The notes below the pieces were generated by a model. It saw nothing but the letters and a program-made list of their open reading frames with translations, was not told the origin of the DNA and ran no database searches. A stretch of 64,000 nucleotides of DNA. It comes from Takakia lepidozioides (taxonomy: Eukaryota; Streptophyta; Takakiopsida; Takakiales; Takakiaceae). Made by a program: the position numbers and the translations under genes. Of the stretch, positions 46,172-56,187 are shown in pieces; position 1 is the stretch's first letter; each line of letters begins with the position of its first letter. Location: positions 32,035,053 through 32,099,052 of the forward strand of contig CM060732.1 of assembly GCA_030704615.1 (NCBI GenBank), in the 5' to 3' direction.

Positions 46172-48073
46172 GTGTTAGATATGGTGTGTGGGAGAGATCA
46201 ACGATTGGTATGGGAAGCACTAGGAGCGATGTTGGTATGGAGAGGAGGAACTTCCATTGCCAGGCGGCCATCGATGCTCTACTATGGAGCGAATTTTCTT
46301 CAAATCGGACACACATGGCCCGTTCCATGTCGGTCTACTACTGATCTCAAGATTGACTTCCGTACACTCAGTGTCACCTTTGAGTTGGAACTAGCTTCCA
46401 TTACTTTGTGTGGCGATTTATTTCCTATAACAGACGGCCTATCCGATGCTTCATGGCCGGAGATCAAGCGCGACTTGTGTGTTGCAGGAACGATAGAAGA
46501 TCCTGTGATTATCAGTGGTCGTGCAATATGTGCAGTTCCTATAGGTACGTTTTCCTTCTTCCAAGCTTAGAAGACTTCTAGCTGCTTTATTGGATAGGTT
46601 CTCCCTCTTGTACTTCCTAGAGTTGATTGTCCCTTAGGTTATGTAGATTCTTGGCACATAGGTTACTTATGCAGTAATTCCATGGTAATAGTTTGGATCA
46701 ATGCAGAGGGAGGTCCACCTTTGAAAAGGGCACGAATTGAAGATCCAAGCTTTCAGTCCTTCGTCCAATCGGCAGCAAAACATTACAGGCAGTGGGAACA
46801 AGCTGAGAAGGCTGTTGAAAAGGTTGGTGAGAAGGCTGGAGTGAGAAGGAGGAGCACAAAAATTTCTTGGCGGTGAGTGGCGATCCGTTTGGTAATTTTT
46901 CAAAAGGATTTCTTATTTGGATTCGAAAATGCTATAAAGATTTGAAGGAGATCATGGCGAAGGCGAAGGAGAGTCGAAGGTTCACTTTATTGGGTACATC
47001 GGGCATCGGGAAGTCTTTGTTTACTATTTTTTTGGATATGTTATTGGGCGACACTGAGAAAGTCGTTTGGAAAGATAAATGCTATCTCCTGGACTTCAGT
47101 GAAGAGGGTTCATTGTCAGAAAAGCAAAGGTTGCAAAGGCCTATGGTCCGTTCTTGGAGGATGGCAGTGAGCTTCGGGTAGTGTATGATGATCTTGTGGC
47201 TTGGCTTATTATAGATGGGCGACAGAGCGGTAATTTGAACCATAGGTGCCATATTTTGCTAGCATGTTCAGCTAGAAAAGAGAACTACAAGGAATTCTCC
47301 AAGAATCGGATGGTCTCAATCCAGTATATTCCTATTTGGGCAGAGGAGGAGATCATCGAATTTCTGACGACTTTGAAGTCCCTAAGGCCAACTATTCACA
47401 CATGAATGTGCCTGTCAAAGATAAGGCTATTGGCTATTTTCGGCAGCTAGGAGGCGTGCCGAGGTATGTTCTATGTGCTGAGAAGACTGAAGAACTTTTG
47501 CATGAGTTAGGAGAAGCCATCGGTTTGCTTGGGAAGGACACCTGTTTGAATTTTTTTAGTGGGAGGTTTGAAGAAGAGCACATGAGTGATTGCCTCGTTC
47601 ATGTGAAGTGTAGGGATGGGAGATATGACACATTCATCTATGACTTCGCATCCTTGTATGTGCGGGATGAGTTTGGAAATCGCTTTACCAAACTCAGTAA
47701 GGTTGAGGTAGTGCGATTTCTGCAGGCTAATGCAGATACCTCCTCGGCTGGGAATACTTATGGATACATCTTTGAGTTGCTTGCACACGAGGTTATGCAG
47801 CGAGGCGGAGAATTCCAGATGAAAAGAGTTGGGTTTCAGGGTAAACCTGTTGAGGCTGAAGAGGTGGGCAATCTAAAGCTGTCGGATGAAATGAAGGTTG
47901 TTCGATTTACGAAGGTAGAGGAGTTACGAGTGTTAAATCCAGAGACGTACTACAAGCCTCGCAATGCAAACTTTGAGAGTGTTGACGCACTAGTATCTCC
48001 TGATACTTTGCTCCAGTTTTTTAGCTCCCAGAGAGGAAAGCACAGGTACGGAATGTATGGTGGAAAAGAGTGA
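46172..48073 (+). pseudogene. Crinkler/RHS-type P-loop NTPase with nuclease-like C-terminus, frameshifted
   Basis: Blocks: an upstream frame 46172-46544 (ending at a GTACGT donor), then, after an acceptor at about 46705, a charged stretch with KRARIEDPSFQSFVQ. The NTPase core follows with Walker A LLGTSGIGKSLFTIFLDMLL (46980-47040), WKDKCYLLDF, a Walker B-like LIIDGRQSG (near 47205-47230), HILLACSARKENYKEF and GVPRYVL. The C-terminal part has YIFELLAHEVMQRGGEF and YYKPRNANFESVDALVSPD then LLQFFSSQRGKHR, like the restriction-nuclease-type end of Crinkler/RHS proteins. That family joins a transposon-derived ATPase to a nuclease domain and occurs as effectors in oomycetes and fungi and also in some plants and algae. 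At least three frameshifts (near 46870, 47140, 47385) break it here. No Crinkler secretion/translocation leader is recognised. Confidence 0.65.
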
Positions 48074-48889
48074 TGTATGACATGTTGGCAGTGTCTGTGT
48101 TTTTTTTTTTTTTTCTTTCACAATGATACGATTGCTTGGATATGTTTATCTAGAATGGGTGCCTTGGATACGTTTTATTTAGAATATTGGTGCTGCTGCT
48201 ATAAGTCTAGGGGTAAGTGATGTTCACAAATTTGTATCGTAACCCTACCCTTATTGTGCAGACTGGCCATTGGCAGCCTGGCCAGGTGAGGTTATGCAAC
48301 CATTTGCGGAAGCGGTGGATCAAGGTGCCGGAAATGCGAACCCAAATGGAAATTATCATTTTCCATACCTGTAGAGCAGCACCTATTATCTCATTTCCCC
48401 CCTGAATTCTGTATAGTCCCAGTATTCCATGGTAGATTCATACTTCGATAAATTTTGGTTCATGTACTTTTTCCATGGTATTAGTAAGCCTCCAGCAGCC
48501 AAGCCCTCGGGAGTTGTCGAACTGCAACAGCATCCAACTTTTGAAAAGTGGTGGTGAAGCTGTATATTTTAAAACTTTGGATCCAGTCAAAATTGGTGCA
48601 GAGTCCCTTATTGTAAATTCTCTGCCTCTTTCGTGAAGAGTGAAACAATGAAAGGACCAGATGTGGGCATTTGACGTCTCACCAGTGTTTATTTATTTAT
48701 TTTGGTTTAGGGTCAACTGAGTCCCTAACTTTGAGTTCCCAAGCAGATTGATGCTTGTTTGAGTCCCTAACTTTTCTTTTCTCAAAATTGTGGGAATCAG
48801 TCAACCTCTTCCCGCAAGATTTGGAGTGGATCAAATGAAGGCTACATGAACCTGCATTAAACATTGTTCTCTCTCTCTCCTCCATCTCG

Positions 48890-49130
48890 AGGCTGAGCCT
48901 CAAGCCTTGGCCCTCTCGGGGTCTAATTGGTGGGCAGCTCACACAGCAGATTGATGCTTGTGTGAAGGGCTTTCCAGAGGATATGTGGAAGGCCCAAACT
49001 AATTGTTTATATCAATGTTAAGTCCCACTACTGGAGTGAGCCCTCATTAAGGTAGTGTCTAGATCCTCCTGTTCTGCCCAAACTGGCAGGCTCCATGACC
49101 ACAAGGCTACGGCCAACAACGTCCTATGAG
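48890..49130 (+). mobile_element. LINE 3'-end fragment inside the duplicate
   Basis: It reads [20 protein letters not shown] and [19 protein letters not shown] in broken frames and matches the ORF2 tail at 44.3 kb. The equivalent fragment in the other duplicate is at 60180-60333, where the right part is replaced by the palindromic array. Confidence 0.8.
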
Positions 49131-49891
49131 TACATTCTTTCTCTTGCTCCCACAATACATTTCTTTCTTTTTCCCGGGCTGTTTGTTGGCTTTTCTGCTC
49201 TGCTCTAGTCCCATAATCTCTTTGAGCTTCCCATGAACTCATGCAAACCCATTCTTCCATTCTATTTGGTTTGGCAACTGCTAACCACGTGAGGAGAGAT
49301 TTGTTAAGCTAGGTCAAATAGGTTAGAGGGGCTTACTCTGTCTTATCCATGCCTCCAGTCACACAGTATTGTCCGAGTATCTTGTAGGCACAAAGATCTG
49401 CAAGGATGCAGATCCTTTTATAAGTAACAAAAGATCAGTATTTGGTTTCTCTAGCTTTAGTGTTGCATGTACTCATGTATGTGTTCTTGCCCATTCGCAT
49501 GTCTTCCCAGTGTCATGACAATTGAGACTTGCATATTGACTGGTTTCGAGATGACTGAAAAGTAACAGCAACATGCTTACGAAGTGGCTTGGCTTTCACT
49601 TTTTCATTCTTTCTTGTTCTCTAATCCGTTTTCCCCCCTCCCCACCTTTCTTCATCCCAATTCAGCCTGGTATCTGCTGCCTCAGGGGCACTAAGAAAGT
49701 CTTATTAGTATGGTATGTTTCTCTCCCTCACCCACATTGTGTGTGCATTTCTTTGATGGAATGACTTAGAGTGTTCTGATAGAGACATTTTTACTCCCAC
49801 TTTTGTCCATCAATATGTTTACCCGGATGTCTTGATCACTGCATCAGGCAAGTATTTGTTTGTTTGTTGACGAGTAGGTGTTCCTCTGTAG

Positions 49892-50371
49892 GTTACTGCC
49901 TGCTCCACCTGTAATGTGAAGAAAGGTGACAAGACGTTGGAGGAAGCCCACATGAAGCTTATGAAGTTACCCAAGGTCAGTCCTTTTTATACAATGCACA
50001 ATGCCTGGAACTTTCTAGTGCGAATGACGAGTAAGAGAGCAGGGCTGATAAAACTGGATATGCTACTAGAAGCTGAATGAGATCAAATGTGGCACAATTG
50101 TACTTTGGTTTATGGGAAGTGCAGAACCTGCTTTTTACCCTGCTTAGAAGTCAAAACACATGGGGTATCTATTTCTGCTTTGTTGCTCATAGTTGCAGTT
50201 GACCTGGCTTCCCCATTGTGATGCACAAGTTGTGTGTGTCTGCAGGAACCTAGGGAACTTGACAGCCTGGACCTCCCACCAAATTACAAAACCTTCCGAA
50301 TTCTCACACGTCACAGATCGACACCTGTTCAATGGCATGATTATTTGCCCAACAGTCCTCCACTATTTTGA
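49892..50371 (+). pseudogene. Duplicate of HNH endonuclease exons 6 and 7
   Basis: Exon 6 copy at 49892-49975 (VTACSTCNVKKGDKTLEEAH) and exon 7 copy at 50246-50371, with intact splice sites and stop. The Zn-binding CSTC pair is there, but exons 1-5, including the catalytic His and the first Cys pair, are absent upstream. It cannot make a working nuclease. Relative to the true gene, one Arg is His (ILTHHRS) and one Arg is Ser (LPNSPP). Confidence 0.9.
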
Positions 50372-51215
50372 AGGATGCCGGATGCTCTCATGCTCATATT
50401 CCTGTGAGGTGATGGCATATGGGGATTTTCTTGTTCAGTATTTGGACAGCCAGTGAAGTAAAAGATCTTTGGGCTGTGGGTCAGGTGCTGATCAAGAGGG
50501 CTGGATAATTCTTTTGAACTGTAAGAATCGCCCTAATGGACATTTGTGTAAATAGTAATCTTTCTGAGTTTCTTTTTGTAATCAGCACACTTTTGGGGTG
50601 AAGAGTTCACTATCATCTTCGAGCAGAGTTTGTAACAGCAGCTGTTTCTGCGAGGGGTGTTTAGTGTGATGCTCATTTGGTACCATAGTTGAAGTCCTGA
50701 ATCAAGGATATGTAGAAAGGGACTCGACAATTTGCTGCAATATGTCAGACTTTGCAAGCTCTTCCCACTTGAGAATTGTGTTCAGGTGACACCGCAATCT
50801 GAATACTTGGGTTGCAGCCCCACAAAGATTTTTTTCAGTTCATGAAGAGGACGGTCAGAAGAAACCTTCTCAACAAGCCAGGCAGAAAGAAAAGTTGACA
50901 GTGATTGCTAAGATGGTGAAAACAACATCGAGCTCAGAAAATTCAGGCAGAAGATTTGAAAAAAAAATGTTGGAGAGCACCCCACGCTAAGCTGCCCTAA
51001 GCCAATATCCTTTTCTTTCCACAGTGACGCACTGCATGCTATATAAAATGTGTGGAAACGAGGGTACATGACAAATTAACAATTTGGCAGGCATTCACCC
51101 TGGTTACGGTTTATAAACCTGGGGAAGTAGTGCAAAAATCCAGTTGTGGGAGAGATGGTGGAGTTCTCCTGTCATGTGAACGCAGCAGCCCCACAGCCCT
51201 GACTTGTCTCCGGCT

Positions 51216-52501
51216 ATGGAGGCACCGGAGCCGCTTGGAGATGCTCTTAAATTCATGTTGCTGGCCCTCGCACAGGTAAGCGTAGTACGATCGGAGGCAG
51301 TCAATGGTCAGCTTGACGGCTTTATGGGTTGACGGTGGTAGTATTTGGGTGTGATAAGAGTGATTAACTGTCGTGAATGTGAATCTGAGGATCTCGTTCT
51401 AGTCTCCTTTCTGTGGTGGAGGTGTACAATCACAAGTTTGAGGGTTGGTGAGCTACAATGTTTGGTTTTTTACTCAATTGAGTTCCAGATTGTGTCGTGG
51501 TATGTGAGAACTGACTTGAAACTTTAACTTAGGTGTTTTTAGTTTGCAGATTTGGGTTGGGATTGGGATATTAGAGATGTTTTTTGGGGGATTGAAGGGT
51601 AGAGAAGCAATGGGTGTTGCTAAGCGTTTTCCTATTCAGAAGGGGTCGCGTTGGTGGGTCTGTTATAATTTGAAAAGCTTGGCTTGTGGAGCAGGCGAGG
51701 CAGGCACTAGCAAGACTTGAAGTGCCTGTTGGGTATGTTCATATCTTTCTCACATTTTTTCCCTGCCTCGGTCTGGAGAAAATTGCATGTAGGGCCACTG
51801 GAATGTCTTGTGTTTACCACCTTACAGGCTGAGTTCAATTACACATCATTTGCATGTCATCTCCACAGGCTGAATTGTTCCGCACTTCAGTTTTGGAAAG
51901 AGCGGTAATTAATGACGGGGCTTAGTGTTGAAAAGGTATATGTACCTCGTGTAGTGTAAGAAGTGGTGCTAAAAGTGAGGGGATGGCCCGCAGGTGCGTG
52001 ATCGTGCACAACGGGCAGGTCATTGGGATTGGCAGCAACCGCACCAATGAGACCAGAAATGTGCATGCCCCATCTCTCTCTCTCTCTCTCTTTGCACCAG
52101 CCGGTTTCTTTCAGACCCAATTCTCTCTTATAGGCACCAGAAGCTGGCCATTCCGAAATACACTACTTCGTCTGAGTCTAAGCAGTGAGTTTGGAAACGA
52201 TTCACGTTTTCCCCTTCGATGCAAGCCTTGAGGGCCTTGTGTTTGGGTGTTGGGTACGAGCAGGCAACAAGGCATGCAGAAATGGAAGCGATTGATATGG
52301 TACTTGGTCAGTGGCACAAGTCATTGGCTTCCCAAAACTGTGGTTTAAGACAAGAGCAAGTGGCTGAGAGATTTGGAAACTGTGATTTGTATGTGACATG
52401 TGAACCCTGCGTTATGTGTGCAGCAGCCCTCTCACTTTTAGGTCAGGTACCACCTATTAATCAACTGCCACAGAAACAGTAAAACATATAACACATACGC
52501 C

Positions 52502-52533
<32 letters not shown>

Positions 52534-53900
52534 TGTGCATATATTATTGTGACATGTAGACATTCAGCTTTGTCAAGTCAAGAAGAGGGAGAGAGGGTTT
52601 TGGTCTCTAACTGCCAGACATGGGCTTTTGTGGCATATTTGTGGCTACTGAATAGGGTGCTTAACCAACAAGATAATCCAAACTCAACTCAAGAACTAGG
52701 AGCCTGCTAACACTTCTTAGGGTTTTGTGCAGGGTTTAGGAAAGTATACTATGGCTGTGCCAATGATCGATTTGGTGGATGTGGCTCTGTCTTACCCCTC
52801 CATTCCCATGGTTGTGTCCCTTGTGGCTCCAGGTACCCTTCTGTTGATGACCCTCACTGTTTGTCTCTCCTCTCTCCTCGTTCTCTCTTGGTTTTCACCC
52901 AGGGCCTTCTAGCAGCTAGTAATTTGTTCTTGTGCACTAACACAGTAGTAGTTATCTCTTGTGCTTTTTACCCTCTTTCTAAACCGGGGCCGTGGCAAAT
53001 CACACACAGCAGATTGATGCTTGTGTGAAGGGATTTCTAGAGGATATCTGGAAAACCCGGATTAATTCTATATATGAAGGTAAGTCTTACTACCAACGTC
53101 AGCCCCTGACAGAGGTAGGTTCTGTCCCTTTTGTTCCCGCTCAAACTGGGCGCGGGGTCCATGGCCACAAGGCTACGGCAAACAACGTCTTATGAGTACA
53201 ATCTAAACCGGGGCCTGCAAGTTGCATGCTGCTGCCTCCTGACTGTGAAATGGTTCTCTGCTTTAATCACAGGTAGTTATAATCTGGTAAGGGATTAACT
53301 TGGTGGTAGGTGATGATATGGTCTTTGAAGTAGGAGTTCCTTGCCAATGCACTCTATCGCTATGTTTGGATTTATTGATGGGTGATATGTTTGCAATGAT
53401 GTCTAGCTCCAGTCTGGAAGGAGCAGAGGCAAATGGGGCAATCAAAATCAGGGGTTTTGAGTGCGTCGGTGGTGTGATGGAGGATGAAGCTGTTTCACTA
53501 CTACGTAGCTTTTATGAGCAAGGAAACCCAAATGGTTTGTGATTCTTTTTCCCTTCTTTTGGTGGGAGAAGCTTCTCCACAGCCCCCTATCTAAAATAAC
53601 AGCAGGAAGAAGAGAAGGGGAAGGTTGAGGTGTGGAGAGCCCTTAGGGTAACAAGCTTGTCCTCAGATCGCACATTTTTATCAGAGTAGAGAGGCAAACG
53701 TACAGTTAGTAGTCCTATGCTTGTCAACCTTTTGTCATGTACGGCATGCCAATTGTTTCCACTAACAATTTAGAGGTGTGACAAAATCATCTTTTCCATG
53801 AACATTGCTATCTGGTTCAATTGGGAGAGAATTGATTATCAGTATTGGTGTTGCAGCTCCACGGCCACATAGGCCTGTCCGCACCGAAACGCATCACTAA
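51216..53900 (+). CDS. TAD2: tRNA-specific adenosine deaminase catalytic subunit, ADAT2/TAD2 type (7 exons)
   Basis: Exons 51216-51275, 51695-51732, 51994-52060, 52264-52441, 52733-52832, 53413-53534 and 53857-53900; all introns GT-AG, phases consistent, one open frame of 202 aa ending TAA. The enzyme deaminates adenosine to inosine at wobble position 34 of tRNAs, as a heterodimer with an ADAT3/TAD3 partner (not in this window). Catalytic HAE is at residues 59-61 (RHAEMEAID), with the proton-shuttling Glu61, and Zn-binding PCVMC has Cys104 and Cys107. The start [20 protein letters not shown] and the C-terminal [20 protein letters not shown] match the family. Length is usual for the family. 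The start is chosen because exon 1 ([20 protein letters not shown]) joins in frame to the conserved N-terminal helix. Intron 5 carries a LINE fragment. No lesion seen. Confidence 0.93.
52504..52533. repeat. (CA)n microsatellite in ADAT2 intron 4
   Basis: Run of CA dinucleotides after CGCCCGCGCG. Non-coding. Confidence 0.9.
52985..53200 (+). mobile_element. LINE 3'-end fragment in ADAT2 intron 5
   Basis: It reads [20 protein letters not shown] then [20 protein letters not shown] and ends [10 protein letters not shown], the same tail as at 44.3 kb. Sense to the host gene and far enough from the splice sites not to disturb the frame. Confidence 0.85.
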
Positions 53901-54689
53901 CTTTGAATCGTGGTTTGGATTTTAGCTATTTTTGGCATCTTGGCGAGTTACCAAACCTAACGAGTACTGAACTTGAGTGATGATGGAGGAGTTTTGTTGA
54001 ACCCAGTAGATTTGGATTTGAATCAGTGATTTTGGCTTGAGAGATTTCAGTCATGGACAAGAACCATTGAGGTTCTTGTGTGACCCCTGGAAATCACCTA
54101 TTTTGAATGAGAGAGGATCTTATTATACTATGGTACATGCACAGCCATTGGCCTTCACAAAAGGAAGTGAGAATATCAAGGGTTTGTTACAGGTGTCATG
54201 AACCTGGATCTGGCATGGGTATCTTGTCTTGGCACAATCTTTACTCTCAATACTGTGAGATGGGAGGCAGAGTGAGACACATCCAATATCAGCTGGAAAG
54301 GAGTTCACCTATGGGCTAGGACAGGAGGGAGGAAGGGTGTTTAAGTGGGTCTAACTTATCCCATGTCTCTTAAGTACCCGTTTGGCTGCAAGAGCTGCCA
54401 CTTCTTTTGCATGCAAGCTGTTATAAGCTATTATGTTGGAAAACTCGTGCTGTATCTCCTCCTCAACACTTGTGTGGGTTTCACTGAATGAGTTTTCTGC
54501 ATCTGGTGACCCTCTGCACCAACACAGAGCATTGCATGCACCAACACCAGCACCTTCCTTCTTCTTCTGCCCTTTCTTTGTGCCATGAATCTCATGGGGT
54601 GCAGGTTCAAATCCTGTACAGGCAGAGAATGGACCATGATCTCTGTCTCTCTCTCTCACACACACACACATACACACACGCACACACGG
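53901..54689. other. Unassigned sequence after ADAT2
   Basis: No recognised gene. A minus-strand frame near 54510-54355 (EEEIQHEFSNIIAYNSLHAK and ALAAKRVLKRHGIS) is coding-like and may be an old exon; I cannot name it. A (CA)n tract lies at 54657-54688. Confidence 0.35.
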
Positions 54690-54768
54690 TTCCTGCACCT
54701 CTGTTCACCAACTTTCAAAATCTCGAGGCCGAGTGTAAAGCCCTGGACCTGTTGAGGTCTAACTTTTG
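54690..54768 (+). mobile_element. LINE 3'-end fragment abutting XH copy 2
   Basis: It reads VPAPLFTNFQNLEAECKALD then LLRSNFW and joins without a gap to the XH exon at about 54769. Confidence 0.8.
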
Positions 54769-55249
54769 GGACCACGAATTTGTACCATACAAAACAGTAG
54801 AAGTGGAGAATGGCAAATTTGAGGTATGTTCCCTCTTATACCCTCTTTCTGAGAACAGGTTTCATTTTTCACTTTGTGCTCATGTTGGGGTGAAGCTGTT
54901 AAATCCCAAACATTAACATTTGATGTCCACTCTTCTGCCTGTAAATGCATCTCAACGAAACTGCTTTGATGATGTTCTGCAGCGCCGTTTCAATTATGAT
55001 GATGAGAGGTTTGTGAAGCTGAAAACAGATTTGGGTACTGAGGTCCTCAAAACTGTAACAGATGCACTCCCAGAGGTGGAGGAGTACAATCCTAGTGGCC
55101 GCTATGTCATTGAAGTTGCTTGGAATTTTGAGAAAAACCGAAGGGCAAGTATGAAGGATATGCTGTTGCACTTATTTGAGGTGATAAAATCTACGGAGAG
55201 CAAGGTGAAAGGGGTAGGAGTGAAGCGTAATAGAACAAATAGACCATGA
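54769..55249 (+). pseudogene. XH-domain (IDN2/FDM-type) fragment, copy 2
   Basis: Exon blocks about 54769-54823 (DHEFVPYKTVEVENGKFE, then donor GTATGT) and 54983-55249, whose acceptor GCAG matches copy 1. The second exon runs RRFNYDDERFVKLKTDLGTE, then EVEEYNPSGRYVIEVAWNF and RRASMKDMLLHLFEVIKSTE to a stop at 55249. The NPSGRY...WNF...RAS/RAT pattern is the end of the XH domain, so the C-terminus is intact here while the N-terminal side has been cut by a LINE fragment. The rest of the gene (zinc finger, XS, coiled coil) is absent. Together, copies 1 and 2 cover most of one XH domain but neither is whole. Confidence 0.75.
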
Positions 55250-56187
55250 TGCACAAGTGCATGACTAGAAATCTCTGAGGACACTATTCCGATGTAAGTT
55301 GAGAGGAAGGAGGGGTTGAAGGACAGTATCTCCCACCTCATTTGGCAATAGCAAACAGAAAATATGGGGACCATTGTCCTACCAATTAACAAACCGCCTC
55401 TGCACACTCTCCCCAATACAAAAAATCTTCTGGAACAGTACTGGATCTGCAGTCTTCACCACCAAACCTCCCCTTGCAACAATTAAACAAGCTCTGCAGA
55501 TCTCTTGCTCTTCCCGCAACGAAGCTTCCCCGCACGCACGCCAAGCTTGTCTGCACTCTGCACTCTTGTCTCCCTCTCACACCAAAAATCAAACTGCGAA
55601 AGATGGATACGGCCAGCACGTGGCACGAGCTGATACGCGACATTGCAGCACCAATATCACAACAGCCAATGCCTGCAGTCTCGGGCATCCCTAAAATGCT
55701 CTCTCGGGCAGAATATGCTGCCCGAACTTCAAACAGGCAACGTCATAAGTTAAGACGGACGACGGACGACGCCATCTGGTGACCGGTATGACCGGCAATG
55801 AAGGGTGGTGGTGGGAGGGGCTTTATAGTACCTTGTAAAGTTGTCCGTGGGAGCCGTGTCGCTCAATTCTTTGCAGCCACGCTCTCGCTCGCTTCTCGGA
55901 TTATTGTTTCTGCACCTGATCTCGCATTGAGCCGCTTGCTTTAGAATTCGTCTTGAATCTTGCATCCCTCACCCTTGCTGCTGCCGGGATCCTTTGGGAT
56001 TGTGTCTGCTGCCAGGAGTCGATTTCCAAGTTTGGCTCTTGGCTCGTAGCACGGAAGCAAATCAAGAATGAGACGAGGGGTTGGAGCTGCCACACTGGGG
56101 TACGCTTCTAGGGAATTCGCATGAATTTATGAGTAATTCGATCCAAGTACAGCATCGAACCAGAGTGCTTTAAGAGGTATAATCGCC
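55250..56187. other. Intergenic region with likely HNH gene promoter
   Basis: The right half (about 55790-56187) is upstream of the HNH start codon and contains GGGCTTTATAGTACC near 55817, a possible TATA-type element. An open plus frame at 55600-55782 (MDTASTWHELIRDIAAPISQ) is not recognised. Confidence 0.35.

Larger units (their letters stand above)
48770..50968 (+). repeat. Partial direct duplicate of the HNH gene 3' region
   Basis: It matches 59825-62868 from inside intron 5 to about 600 bp beyond the stop. The match ends at GAAGATTTGAAAAAAAA in both. The right-hand copy holds extra insertions in intron 5 (a local tandem duplication, the palindromic array and a LINE block) that this copy lacks. 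Exons differ by about two bases, so the duplication is recent. The copies are direct and about 12 kb apart, on either side of the ADAT2 gene. Confidence 0.93.
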
